A program made the position numbers and the translations under genes. The notes beneath the pieces are model-generated. The model was not told the origin of the DNA, ran no database searches, and saw only the letters and a program-made list of their open reading frames with translations. From the NCBI GenBank assembly GCA_963818685.1, contig CAWFTJ010000003.1, forward strand, positions 496,001 through 560,000: DNA of 64,000 bases. The letters run 5' to 3'. This stretch comes from CAJCJE01 sp963818685 (GTDB lineage Bacteria > Actinomycetota > Actinomycetes > Mycobacteriales > Pseudonocardiaceae). This document shows, piece by piece, positions 8,461-16,800 of the stretch; the stretch's first letter is position 1; each line of letters starts with the position of its first letter.

Positions 8461-9558
8461 GTGACACCGGGCGAGTTCGATGTATCCGCAGTCTGCGGGA
8501 TGCTCTCAAACCAACGGATGGAGCCGTACCTGGTCGGCACCGGTGGTGATCTGACTGGTGCGCTGGATCTGTACGAGTGGAATGCGCGGATGTCCTCCGC
8601 CGCGTTCGTCGTCGTCGGCCACCTTGAGGTTCTTCTCCGCAATGCTCTTGACCAACGTCTGCGCGAGCATTACCGCGAGGACCATTGTGGTATCCCCTGG
8701 TTCTTGCTGCCGACCGAAGGCGGGACTCATGTGGGCGATGCGGTTGCGGTCGTGCGCGAGCGTTTGCGGCCGCTGGGTAAGGAAACGCGTCACCAGATCG
8801 TCGCTGGGTTAAGTTTCGGCTTCTGGGCCGGTTTGCTCGGGCCGAAGTACGAGAAGCTGTGGCGGGATTCACTGTCTCGTGCCTTTCCGCATTCGTCAGG
8901 TTTGCGCAAGCAAGTCGCCGCTGCGGTCGAGCGCGTTCGAAAATTTCGCAATCGACTTGCCCATCACGATTCACTGATCAGGGTTGATCTGCCCTTCGAA
9001 CTCAGGCACATGGTTCAGATCGCGGGATTCCTCGGTAGCGATGCTGAGCGCTGGCTAAGCAGGAGCTATGACGAGGCGATGGCGATCTACGCCCAGCGGC
9101 CGGGCGTTGTTGATGACACCGTCGTAGTGCCAGCGAAGTACGCATGGCCTCTTTACGAGACCTGTCATGCCTATGTGTGCCAGGCCGGCCGAGCGTTTCG
9201 CACGTTCAAGCGGATCGCGTTCTACGCCGACCAGGAGATCAAGTCCGACATCCCTGAGTTGGTCTACCGACGGGACAACGTTGACTGGACCGATGAGCAG
9301 GCAGCGCGGTTGGCGCAGTCCGAGGACCGTTACGACCGCAAGATCGCCAAGGTGATCATCGCTTCCAAAGCGGCGGGCTGGTCAGATGGCAGGTACCAGG
9401 TCTTCCTGCTGACGCAACCGGGAGATCCGAGGCATCGGACGCTGGCAACCGCCGTCAGCCATGAGACCAGCGGGAAGGGGTCGGCTTTTGTACAGCGACA
9501 GCGTTACGTGTCGCTGCATGCCCTTGAGACCGCAACCACGACGGTTGACCTCGGCTAA
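8461..9558 (+). CDS. Abi-like protein with HEPN RNase motif
   Basis: A 365-residue protein of the Abi_2/AbiF-type family linked to abortive phage infection. The supporting motif is RNRLAH at residues 163-168, an RN-x3-H signature of HEPN ribonucleases, preceded by helices and an HLEVLLRNALDQRL segment near residue 54-67. The N-terminal half fits the family; the C-terminal 150 residues (from about residue 215) are not recognised. Codon third positions are less GC-rich than in neighbours, as expected of an acquired gene, and it sits between trpA and lgt, which are adjacent in many relatives. GTG at 8461 has no ribosome site but follows a TAATAGT element, so a leaderless message is possible. Confidence 0.75.
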   Translation: MTPGEFDVSAVCGMLSNQRMEPYLVGTGGDLTGALDLYEWNARMSSAAFVVVGHLEVLLRNALDQRLREHYREDHCGIPWFLLPTEGGTHVGDAVAVVRERLRPLGKETRHQIVAGLSFGFWAGLLGPKYEKLWRDSLSRAFPHSSGLRKQVAAAVERVRKFRNRLAHHDSLIRVDLPFELRHMVQIAGFLGSDAERWLSRSYDEAMAIYAQRPGVVDDTVVVPAKYAWPLYETCHAYVCQAGRAFRTFKRIAFYADQEIKSDIPELVYRRDNVDWTDEQAARLAQSEDRYDRKIAKVIIASKAAGWSDGRYQVFLLTQPGDPRHRTLATAVSHETSGKGSAFVQRQRYVSLHALETATTTVDLG

Positions 9559-9626
9559 CCGGTCGGGGTTCGCGGAATCGGGCAGTTGATGCCGAGATCA
9601 CCCCGGCCGTTACGGTGGGCAGCGTG

Positions 9627-10541
9627 ATGGCGACCGTTGGCCTCGTGCACAGCGTGATACCCAGCCCTGACCAGGGAGTCTGGCATCTGGGCCCGATTCC
9701 GATCCGGGCCTATGCGCTGTGCATCGTCATCGGCATCGTCGTGGCGATCTGGCTGGGGAGCCTGCGGTACCGGGCGCGCGGCGGGCAGCCGGGGGTGGTG
9801 CTGGATGTCGCGGTGTGGGCGGTGCCGTTCGGCCTCGTCGGCGGACGGCTCTATCACGTGGCCACCGATGCGTGGCGGTACTTCGGGCGCGGTGCGAATC
9901 CGGTGCAGGCGCTGGAGATCTGGGACGGCGGGCTCGGCATTCCCGGGGCGATCGCGCTCGGCGCGCTGGGGGCGTGGATCGCCTGCCGGCGGCGGGGTGT
10001 GCCGTTGCCGTTCGTCGCGGACGCGCTCGCGCCGGCAATCGTTGTGGGACAGGCGATCGGCCGGATCGGTAACTATGCGAACCAGGAGTTGTACGGCGGG
10101 CCAACGAGTCTGCCGTGGGGGCTGGCGATCTACACCAGGGTCGACCCGGGCACCGGCGCGCTGGACAACCTCAACGGGATCGCGATCAGCCATGCGAATC
10201 CGCAGATCGTGCAGCCGACCTTCCTCTACGAACTCATCTGGGACCTGCTGGTCGCGCTGGCCGTGGTGATCGTGGATCGCCGCCTGCGGCTCGGTCACGG
10301 GCGCGCGTTCGCGCTGTACGTCGCCGGTTACGCGTTCGGTCGGTTCTGGATCGAGTTGCTGCGCACCGACCCGGCGACGCACATTTTCTACGTGCGGATC
10401 AACGTGTGGGTGATGGCGTTGTTGTTCACCGGTGCGGTCTTCTATTTCCTCCGCGCGCGTCGACGCGGTCAGCGCGAGGATCCGGCCGGGTTCTCCGACG
10501 GACCGTCCACAGTGGAACCCAACGATCCCGTCGAGGCCTGA
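9627..10541 (+). CDS. lgt: Prolipoprotein diacylglyceryl transferase Lgt
   Basis: Membrane enzyme that adds diacylglycerol to the lipobox cysteine of prelipoproteins. The Lgt signature GRIGNYANQELYGG is present, with WDGGLGIPGA and GRFWIELLRTDPA further on, and about seven hydrophobic segments. About 304 residues from ATG 9627, which has GGTGGG seven bases upstream; GTG at 9615 would add four residues. The hydrophilic C-terminal tail overlaps the convergent ABC ATPase gene by 73 bases. Several lipoproteins in this window would be its substrates. Confidence 0.95.
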   Translation: MATVGLVHSVIPSPDQGVWHLGPIPIRAYALCIVIGIVVAIWLGSLRYRARGGQPGVVLDVAVWAVPFGLVGGRLYHVATDAWRYFGRGANPVQALEIWDGGLGIPGAIALGALGAWIACRRRGVPLPFVADALAPAIVVGQAIGRIGNYANQELYGGPTSLPWGLAIYTRVDPGTGALDNLNGIAISHANPQIVQPTFLYELIWDLLVALAVVIVDRRLRLGHGRAFALYVAGYAFGRFWIELLRTDPATHIFYVRINVWVMALLFTGAVFYFLRARRRGQREDPAGFSDGPSTVEPNDPVEA

Positions 10542-11308
10542 CGGCGCGGCGCGACGACCGGGTTGCCCTCGCTGGTGTGCAGTACCTCCACGTCCGCGCC
10601 GTAGAGGCGGGCCAGCCGATCCTCGGTGAGCACCTCCGTCGGCGTGCCCGTCGCGACCACCTCGCCCTGTTGGATGAGTAGCAGCTGGTCCGCGTACTGG
10701 CCGGCCAGCGTGAGGTCGTGCAGCGTGCTGACCACCGTCGTGCCGTCGGCGCGGCGGAGGCGGTCGACCAACTCCAACAGCGTCTGGGCGTGGCCGATGT
10801 CCAGGCCGGTCGTTGGCTCGTCGAGGAGCAGCAGGCCGGCCTGTTGGGCCAACGTGCGCGCCAGCACCGCGCGTTGCCGTTCACCGCCGGAGACGGCGTG
10901 CAGGCGACGGTCGGCCAGGTCGCGCAGATCAAGGCGCGCCAACACCTCCGCGACGATGCGCAGGTCGGTCGCGCTCTCCCTGGCCAGTGGACGCAGGTGC
11001 GGGGTGCGGCCGAGCAACACGTAGTCGGTGACGGTCAGATCCTGTGGGAGGGTCGGGTTCTGCGGGGCGTAGCCGATGGCGCGGGCGCGCTCCCGGTGCG
11101 TCATCCGCTCGGCGTCCCGGTCGCCGATCTCGATCAGGCCGGTCCGCTCGGCCAGTCCGGCGACGGCCTTGAGCAGGGTCGACTTGCCAGCGCCGTTCGG
11201 CCCGATGATCGCAAGCCACGACCCGGCCGGGACATCGACGTCGACCCCCTCGACGACTCGTTTGCCCTGGTAACCGGCGCCGACCCCGCGCAGTCGCAGC
11301 GAACTCAT
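10469..11308 (-). CDS. btuD: ABC transporter ATP-binding protein, probable cobalamin importer
   Basis: Cytosolic ATPase of a FecCD/BtuCD-type importer, 279 residues. Walker A GPNGAGKST (36-44), signature VSGGERQRAVL, Walker B LLLLDEPTTGLD and the switch histidine in STLHDLTLA are all present. By sequence alone it could serve iron-siderophore or B12 import; the cobalamin riboswitch ahead of the first gene of this operon favours B12. The start overlaps the permease stop by four bases. The last 73 bases are antisense to the end of lgt. Confidence 0.85.
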   Translation of the reverse strand: MSSLRLRGVGAGYQGKRVVEGVDVDVPAGSWLAIIGPNGAGKSTLLKAVAGLAERTGLIEIGDRDAERMTHRERARAIGYAPQNPTLPQDLTVTDYVLLGRTPHLRPLARESATDLRIVAEVLARLDLRDLADRRLHAVSGGERQRAVLARTLAQQAGLLLLDEPTTGLDIGHAQTLLELVDRLRRADGTTVVSTLHDLTLAGQYADQLLLIQQGEVVATGTPTEVLTEDRLARLYGADVEVLHTSEGNPVVAPRRQASTGSLGSTVDGPSENPAGSSR

Positions 11309-12351
11309 CGCAGCCTGTTCCTGGCCGTGCGCAGGACGACAAGGAAGAACGGGCCGCCCGCGAACGCGGTGACCACCCCGATCGGCAGTTCGGCAGGCGC
11401 GAGCGCGGTCCTGGCCACCACGTCCGCGGCGATCAGGAAAATGGCGCCGCCGACCAGGGACAACGGCACCACGACCCGGTAGCTCCCGCCGAACAGCAGC
11501 CGCACCACGTGCGGGACCACGATCCCGACGAACCCGATCAACCCGCTCACCGCGACCGCGCCGGCCGTGGCCAGCGACGCGGCGCCGATCACGATCATCC
11601 GCACCCGCACCGGACGGATGCCCAGCGACTGGGCCTCGTCGTCACCGAGCGCCAGCACGTCGAGCAGGCGCCCGCTGAAGCACAGCACGAGCGCGCCCAC
11701 GCCGATGTAGGGCAGGCTGATCAGCACCGCCTGCCAACCGGCGGTGTTCAGGCCGCCGAGCGTCCACGAGTACACCCGCTGCAACGTGTCCGTGTTCTGC
11801 TGTTGCAGGAACGTCTGGATCGCGGTCAGGAACGCGGCGACCGCGACCCCGGCCAGCACGAGGGTCGCGGTGCTGGTGCCGGTGGACCGGCCGAGTAGCC
11901 AGGTCAATCCGATCCCGCCGAGAGCCCCGGCGAACGCGGCCAGCGGCACCGGACCCGCGATGCCGGAGCCCGCGCCCGGGTCGGACACGATCACGATGGT
12001 CGCGGCCAACCCGGCGCCTGCTGCGGCACCGAGCAGGTACGGATCGGCGAGCGGGTTGTGGAACACCCCTTGGTACGCGGCACCGGACGCGGCCAGCGCC
12101 GCGCCGACCAGGCCGCCGAGTACGACGCGAGGCACCCGCAGTTGCCACAGGATCGCGGATTCCCGCGCGGACAGTGGCGATCGGCCGCCGGTCAGCTCGG
12201 CGACGATCTCCCCGAGCACGCGACCGGCGCCGAGATCGATCGCGCCGAGCAGGACCGAACCCAGCATCATCGCGAGCAACACGCCGATTGATGTCGCGAC
12301 AACAATCGGCCGCAAGCGCGTCGCGCGCGGTGTCGCGGGTTCGGCGGGCAC
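11305..12351 (-). CDS. btuC: FecCD-type ABC permease, probable cobalamin importer
   Basis: Membrane subunit of the importer, 348 residues with around nine to ten hydrophobic helices. Family hallmarks are RVPRVVLGGLVGAALAASGA, the NPLADPYLLGAAAGAGLAA segment and SGLIGFVGIVVPHVVRLLFG, the last being the conserved cytoplasmic coupling region. It is one base apart from the binding-protein gene upstream and overlaps the ATPase gene by four bases downstream, so the three are one transcript. B12 specificity is inferred from the riboswitch. Confidence 0.87.
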   Translation of the reverse strand: MPAEPATPRATRLRPIVVATSIGVLLAMMLGSVLLGAIDLGAGRVLGEIVAELTGGRSPLSARESAILWQLRVPRVVLGGLVGAALAASGAAYQGVFHNPLADPYLLGAAAGAGLAATIVIVSDPGAGSGIAGPVPLAAFAGALGGIGLTWLLGRSTGTSTATLVLAGVAVAAFLTAIQTFLQQQNTDTLQRVYSWTLGGLNTAGWQAVLISLPYIGVGALVLCFSGRLLDVLALGDDEAQSLGIRPVRVRMIVIGAASLATAGAVAVSGLIGFVGIVVPHVVRLLFGGSYRVVVPLSLVGGAIFLIAADVVARTALAPAELPIGVVTAFAGGPFFLVVLRTARNRLR

Positions 12352-12352
12352 G

Positions 12353-13330
12353 TTATCGACCGGCCTTGGCGAGATCGGCTGCCACGCTGCGCATCAGATC
12401 GTCGACGGTCGGACCCCACTCGGACGCCTGGTCGTTGTCGAGGACGAACACGTTGCCGCGCTGCACCGCGCTCAGCGCGGCCCAACCCGGTCGGGCCGCG
12501 ACAGTGGCCAGGCTCTGGCCGCCCGCGCCGTTGCCGTCGGCGAGGAAGATGATGCTCGGGTCGGCCTTGAGGATGGCTTCCTGGGACAGCTGCGGATAGC
12601 CAGCCGCGCTCGCGGTGTCGGCCGGGTCGCCGATGTTGGTCAGGTGGAACTGGGCGAGCAGGCCGCCGATGAACGTGTGCGAGGTCGCGGTGTAGTAGGT
12701 CGAGTCCAACTCGTAGTAGTAGCTCAGAGGTTGGGCCGGCTTGGGCGCCGCAGCCACGGTCGAGGCGATGTCCTGCCGCGTCCTGCCGACCAGAGTGTCC
12801 GCTTCGGACTGATGCCCCGTCGCCCTGCCGATCACCGACCACAGCGCGTACGCCTGGTTGATGTTGTCCGGCGCGTTCACCTTGAGCACCGTGATCTTCA
12901 GCTTCCGCAGTCCACTCACGACATTGTTGTTGTCGTAGGCGGTGACCACGAGGTCCGGCTCGTAGCCCGCGATCGCCTCCACGTTCGGATTGGTGGAGTC
13001 GATCGAGGTGCGCGGGGCGCCCGGATAGTCCGAATCCTTGTCGACGGCGACCACCTGCCTGCCGGCACCGACGCGGAAGAGGATCTGGGTCTCCGAGGCG
13101 TCCAGGGAAACGATCCGTTTCGGTTCAGTGGCGATGGTCACTGGCGTGTTACCGCCGGGCGCGACTACCGTCACCGGGAACGCCGACCCAGCGTTGGAAC
13201 CGGTGCTCGCCGGCGCGGCAGGGGCATGACTCGCGCAGCCGGCCACCATGACAGTGCCGACGACAGTGCCGACCAGGGTGAACAGCCCGAGAACGGCACG
13301 GAAACCGCGTTTCGGGAGATGGCGTGACAT
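12353..13330 (-). CDS. btuF: ABC transporter substrate-binding lipoprotein, probable cobalamin-binding BtuF
   Basis: Lipid-anchored binding protein of the importer. From ATG 13330 (GAGGA five bases upstream) the 325-residue product has a basic start, a hydrophobic stretch and a VAGC lipobox with Cys32, then the periplasmic-binding fold of the helical-backbone type (PKRIVSLDASETQILF, GYEPDLVVTAYDN, ADPSIIFLAD). The longer frame to 13492 runs through the riboswitch and is not coding. It heads the btuFCD operon. Heme or siderophore binding would be an alternative if the riboswitch were ignored. Confidence 0.85.
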   Translation of the reverse strand: MSRHLPKRGFRAVLGLFTLVGTVVGTVMVAGCASHAPAAPASTGSNAGSAFPVTVVAPGGNTPVTIATEPKRIVSLDASETQILFRVGAGRQVVAVDKDSDYPGAPRTSIDSTNPNVEAIAGYEPDLVVTAYDNNNVVSGLRKLKITVLKVNAPDNINQAYALWSVIGRATGHQSEADTLVGRTRQDIASTVAAAPKPAQPLSYYYELDSTYYTATSHTFIGGLLAQFHLTNIGDPADTASAAGYPQLSQEAILKADPSIIFLADGNGAGGQSLATVAARPGWAALSAVQRGNVFVLDNDQASEWGPTVDDLMRSVAADLAKAGR

Positions 13331-13415
13331 GAGGGTCCTCACGGGTTGGCCGACGCCCGTGGCGCCGACGTCGCCGAGGTCCTCGGTGCACGCCGCCACT
13401 GGGTCGGTAGCGGGT

Positions 13416-13527
13416 CGTCTCTCGCGCGCGGAGGCGACCTGGCTTGGGTCCCGTGGGACCTTCACAGTTGCGGCACAGCGCCGGAATCGCACCGGACTTC
13501 GCTCCCGGACCGAGAACTACGAAGACG
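13416..13527 (-). promoter_or_regulatory. Cobalamin riboswitch
   Basis: Read on the minus strand the segment holds the AdoCbl aptamer core: GGGAG, then GGTGCGATTCCGGCGCTG, then CCGCAACTGTGA, and AAGCCAGGTCGCCTCC. A closing P1 helix can be drawn between CGTCT (from 13527) and AGACG (from 13420). It lies 86 bases upstream of btuF. Between it and the ATG are GC-rich complementary stretches that could hide the ribosome site when B12 is bound. This is the strongest evidence that the operon imports cobalamin. Confidence 0.92.
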
Positions 13528-13898
13528 CAGGTCAACGAGAGTTTTCGGCGGTTCGCGCGACCGGTCACGCGGGTGGTGGTCCGGTAGCGGATGACGTTAC
13601 CACCGGCGGTCGCGCCGGCCGAGTCGGCGACCGGCCGCCGGTATACTTAGCAAGCCGAAGTTTTTGTTGGCGCGTGTTGGGTACATCGCTGTCGATGTCC
13701 AAGTCGTTATCCGTTGATGGTGCGGATCACGATTCTGTGGGTGTACGAATGTTTCGTGACTGTTAGAGTCACGTCAATAATGCGGGCCATCGTCGCCCCG
13801 CTCGCGCAAGTTGCACCCCCCGCCCCTAGCAACGCCACCAGCAACTCTGTCAACTCTGCCTTGACACCAGACCGCGAGGACGACGAAGGAGGTCAGCT
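13528..13898. promoter_or_regulatory. Divergent btuF/gltB promoter region with a 19-bp palindrome
   Basis: No gene is seen in these 371 bases. A perfect hyphenated palindrome, CGTGACT-GTTAG-AGTCACG, occupies 13755-13773, 126 bases before gltB, and a TATACT element lies at 13642-13647. The GTGAC/GTCAC halves resemble nitrogen-regulator (GlnR) half-sites, but the spacing is seven rather than six bases, so the assignment is open. Confidence 0.45.
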
Positions 13899-16800
13899 GT
13901 GCCTTCTCCGACCCCAGCTTCCGCTCAGGGTCCCACCACCGGTGAAGCAGCTGTGTTCTTGCCGACGCCCAGTCGGGGTCCCGCCCCCGCCGGCACCAGC
14001 GCCAACCAGCTCTTTTCCGCGTTGCCCCGCCGCCAGGGTCTCTACGACCCGAGCACCGAGCGGGATGCCTGTGGTGTCGCCATGGTCGCCGACATCCGGG
14101 GCCGACGTTCGCACGGCATCGTCGCCGACGCGCTGACCGCGCTGGCGAACCTGGAACACCGAGGCGCGGCAGGTGCCGAGCCCACCAGCGGTGACGGCGC
14201 CGGCATCCTGGTGCAGCTGCCGGACGCGCTGCTGCGCGAGACGGTCGACTTCGAGCTGCCCGAGCCGGACGAGCACGGCGAGCACCGCTACGCGGCGGGC
14301 ATCGCGTTCCTGCCCGCCGATGCCGCCGCACGGACGAAGGCGATGGACCTGATCGGCCGCATCGCAGAAGAAGAGAACCTGCGCGTGCTTGGCTGGCGGG
14401 AGGTGCCGATCGCCGTCGACGAGGCCGGTGTCGGCCCAACCGCACGCTCGGTCATGCCGCACTTCGCCATGCTGTTCGTGACCGGCAACGGCGAATCCGG
14501 CATCGCGCTGGACCGGCTGACCTTCGTGCTGCGCAAGCGCGCCGAGCGGGAGAGCGTCGGCGCTGGCTGCGGCACCTACTTCCCCTCACTGTCCGCGCGG
14601 ACGCTGGTGTACAAGGGAATGCTGACCACCGGCCAGCTGCCCGCGTTCTTCACCGACCTCACCGACTCGCGACTGGTGAGCGCGATCGCGCTGGTGCACA
14701 GCAGGTTCTCCACCAACACCTTCCCGTCGTGGCCGCTCGCGCACCCCTACCGGTACGTCGCGCACAACGGTGAGATCAACACGATTCGCGGTAACCGCAA
14801 CCGGATGCGCGCCCGCGAGGCGCAGCTCGCGTCCAGCCTGATCCCGGGCGACCTGACCCGCATCTTCCCGATCGTGGACGGCGAGGCGTCCGACTCCGCG
14901 TCCTTCGACGAGGTGCTCGAACTGTTGCACCTCGGCGGACGCAGCCTGCCGCACGCGGTGATGATGATGATCCCGGAGGCGTGGGAGAACCACACCACCA
15001 TGGATTCGCGGCGGCGCGCGTTCTACCAGTTCCACGCCAGCCTGATGGAGCCGTGGGACGGCCCGGCCTGTGTCACGTTCACCGACGGCACCGTGCTCGG
15101 CGCGGTGCTGGATCGCAACGGTCTGCGTCCGGCCCGATGGTGGCGCACCGCCGATGACCGCGTCGTGCTGGCCAGCGAGTCCGGCGTGCTCGACGTGCCG
15201 CCGGATCAGGTGGTCGCCAAGGGCAGGCTGCAACCGGGCCGGATGTTCCTCGTCGACACCGAGGCCGGCCGGATCGTCTCCGACGACGAGATCAAGGGCG
15301 AGCTGGCCAACCAGCAGCCCTACGACCAGTGGCTGCACGCGGGACTGCTGCACCTGGACGACCTGCCCGAGCGCGAACACGTTGTGCAGACCCACGAATC
15401 CGTGCAGCGCCGCCAGCTCACCTTCGGCTACACCGAGGAGGAGCTGCGCATCCTGCTCACCCCGATGGCCGAGAAGGGCGCGGAGCCGACCGGCTCGATG
15501 GGCTCGGACACGCCGCCCGCCGTGCTGTCCCAGCGATCCCGGCTGCTCTACGACTACTTCAAGCAGAACTTCGCGCAGGTGACCAACCCGCCGCTGGACG
15601 CGATCCGCGAGGAGATCGTCACGTCCATGGCGCGCATCATGGGTCCCGAGCAGAACCTGCTCGAACCGGGTCCGGCCTCCTGCCGGCACATCCAGCTGCG
15701 CTACCCGGTCATCGACAACGACGAGCTGGCCAAGCTCATCCACGTCAACGACGACGGTGACCTGCCCGGCTTCAGCTGCTCCGTCATCTCCGGACTGTAC
15801 GAGGTGGACGGTGGAGGGGAGGCGCTTGCCTCGGCCGTCGAACGGGTCCGCCGCGAGGCGTCCGAGGCGATCGCGGCTGGCGCGCGCACGCTCGTGCTCT
15901 CCGACCGCGACTCCGACCACCGGCTCGCGCCGATCCCGTCGCTGCTGCTGGTCTCCTCTGTGCACCACCATCTGGTGCGCACCAAGGACCGGATGCGTGC
16001 CGCGCTGGTGGTGGAGACCGGTGACGCGCGCGAGGTGCACCACATCGCGCTGCTGCTCGGTTACGGCGCGGCCGCGGTCAACCCGTACCTGGCCTTCGAG
16101 ACCATCGAGGACCTGGTCGCGCACGGCACGATCACCAACATCGAGCCGCGTGTCGCGGTGCGCAACTATGTTCAGGCGCTGGTCAAGGGCGTGCTGAAGA
16201 TCATGTCCAAGATGGGCATCTCCACCGTGGGCGCGTACACGGCAGCGCAGGTCTTCGAATCGCTCGGCCTGTCCCAGAGCATGCTCGACGAGTACTTCAC
16301 CGGCACGCACTCCAAGCTCGGCGGCGTCGGCCTGGACGTCATCGCCGAGGAGGCCGCGCAACGGCACCACCGCGCCTACCCGGAGAACCCGACCGACCGG
16401 GTGTACCAGCGCCTCGACGTCGGCGGCGAGTACGCCTACCGACGCGAGGGCGAACTGCACCTGTTCAGCCCGGAAACCGTGTTCCTGTTGCAGCACGCAA
16501 CCAAGACCAAGCAGGAGCACGTCTACAGGCAGTACACCGACGAGGTGGAACGGCTGGCCCGCAAGGGCGGCGAACTGCGCGGGCTGTTCTCCTTCCGGAC
16601 CAACGGGCGCGCTCCGGTGCCGATCGACGAGGTCGAGCCGATCGAGTCGATCCTGGCCCGGTTCAACACCGGCGCCATGTCCTACGGCTCGATTTCGGCG
16701 GAGGCACACGAAACCCTTGCCATCGCCATGAACCGGATCAACGCCAGGTCCAACACCGGCGAGGGCGGCGAGGAAACCGACCGGCTCTACGACCCGGAGC

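Noticed and set aside
13331..13492. N-terminal extension of the btuF frame
   Set aside because: It runs through the cobalamin riboswitch; ATG 13330 has its own ribosome site and signal peptide.
14586..16709. Very long minus-strand ORFs opposite gltB and elsewhere
   Set aside because: These are antisense shadows of high-GC coding DNA, with His/Gln/Arg-biased translations and no family pattern.
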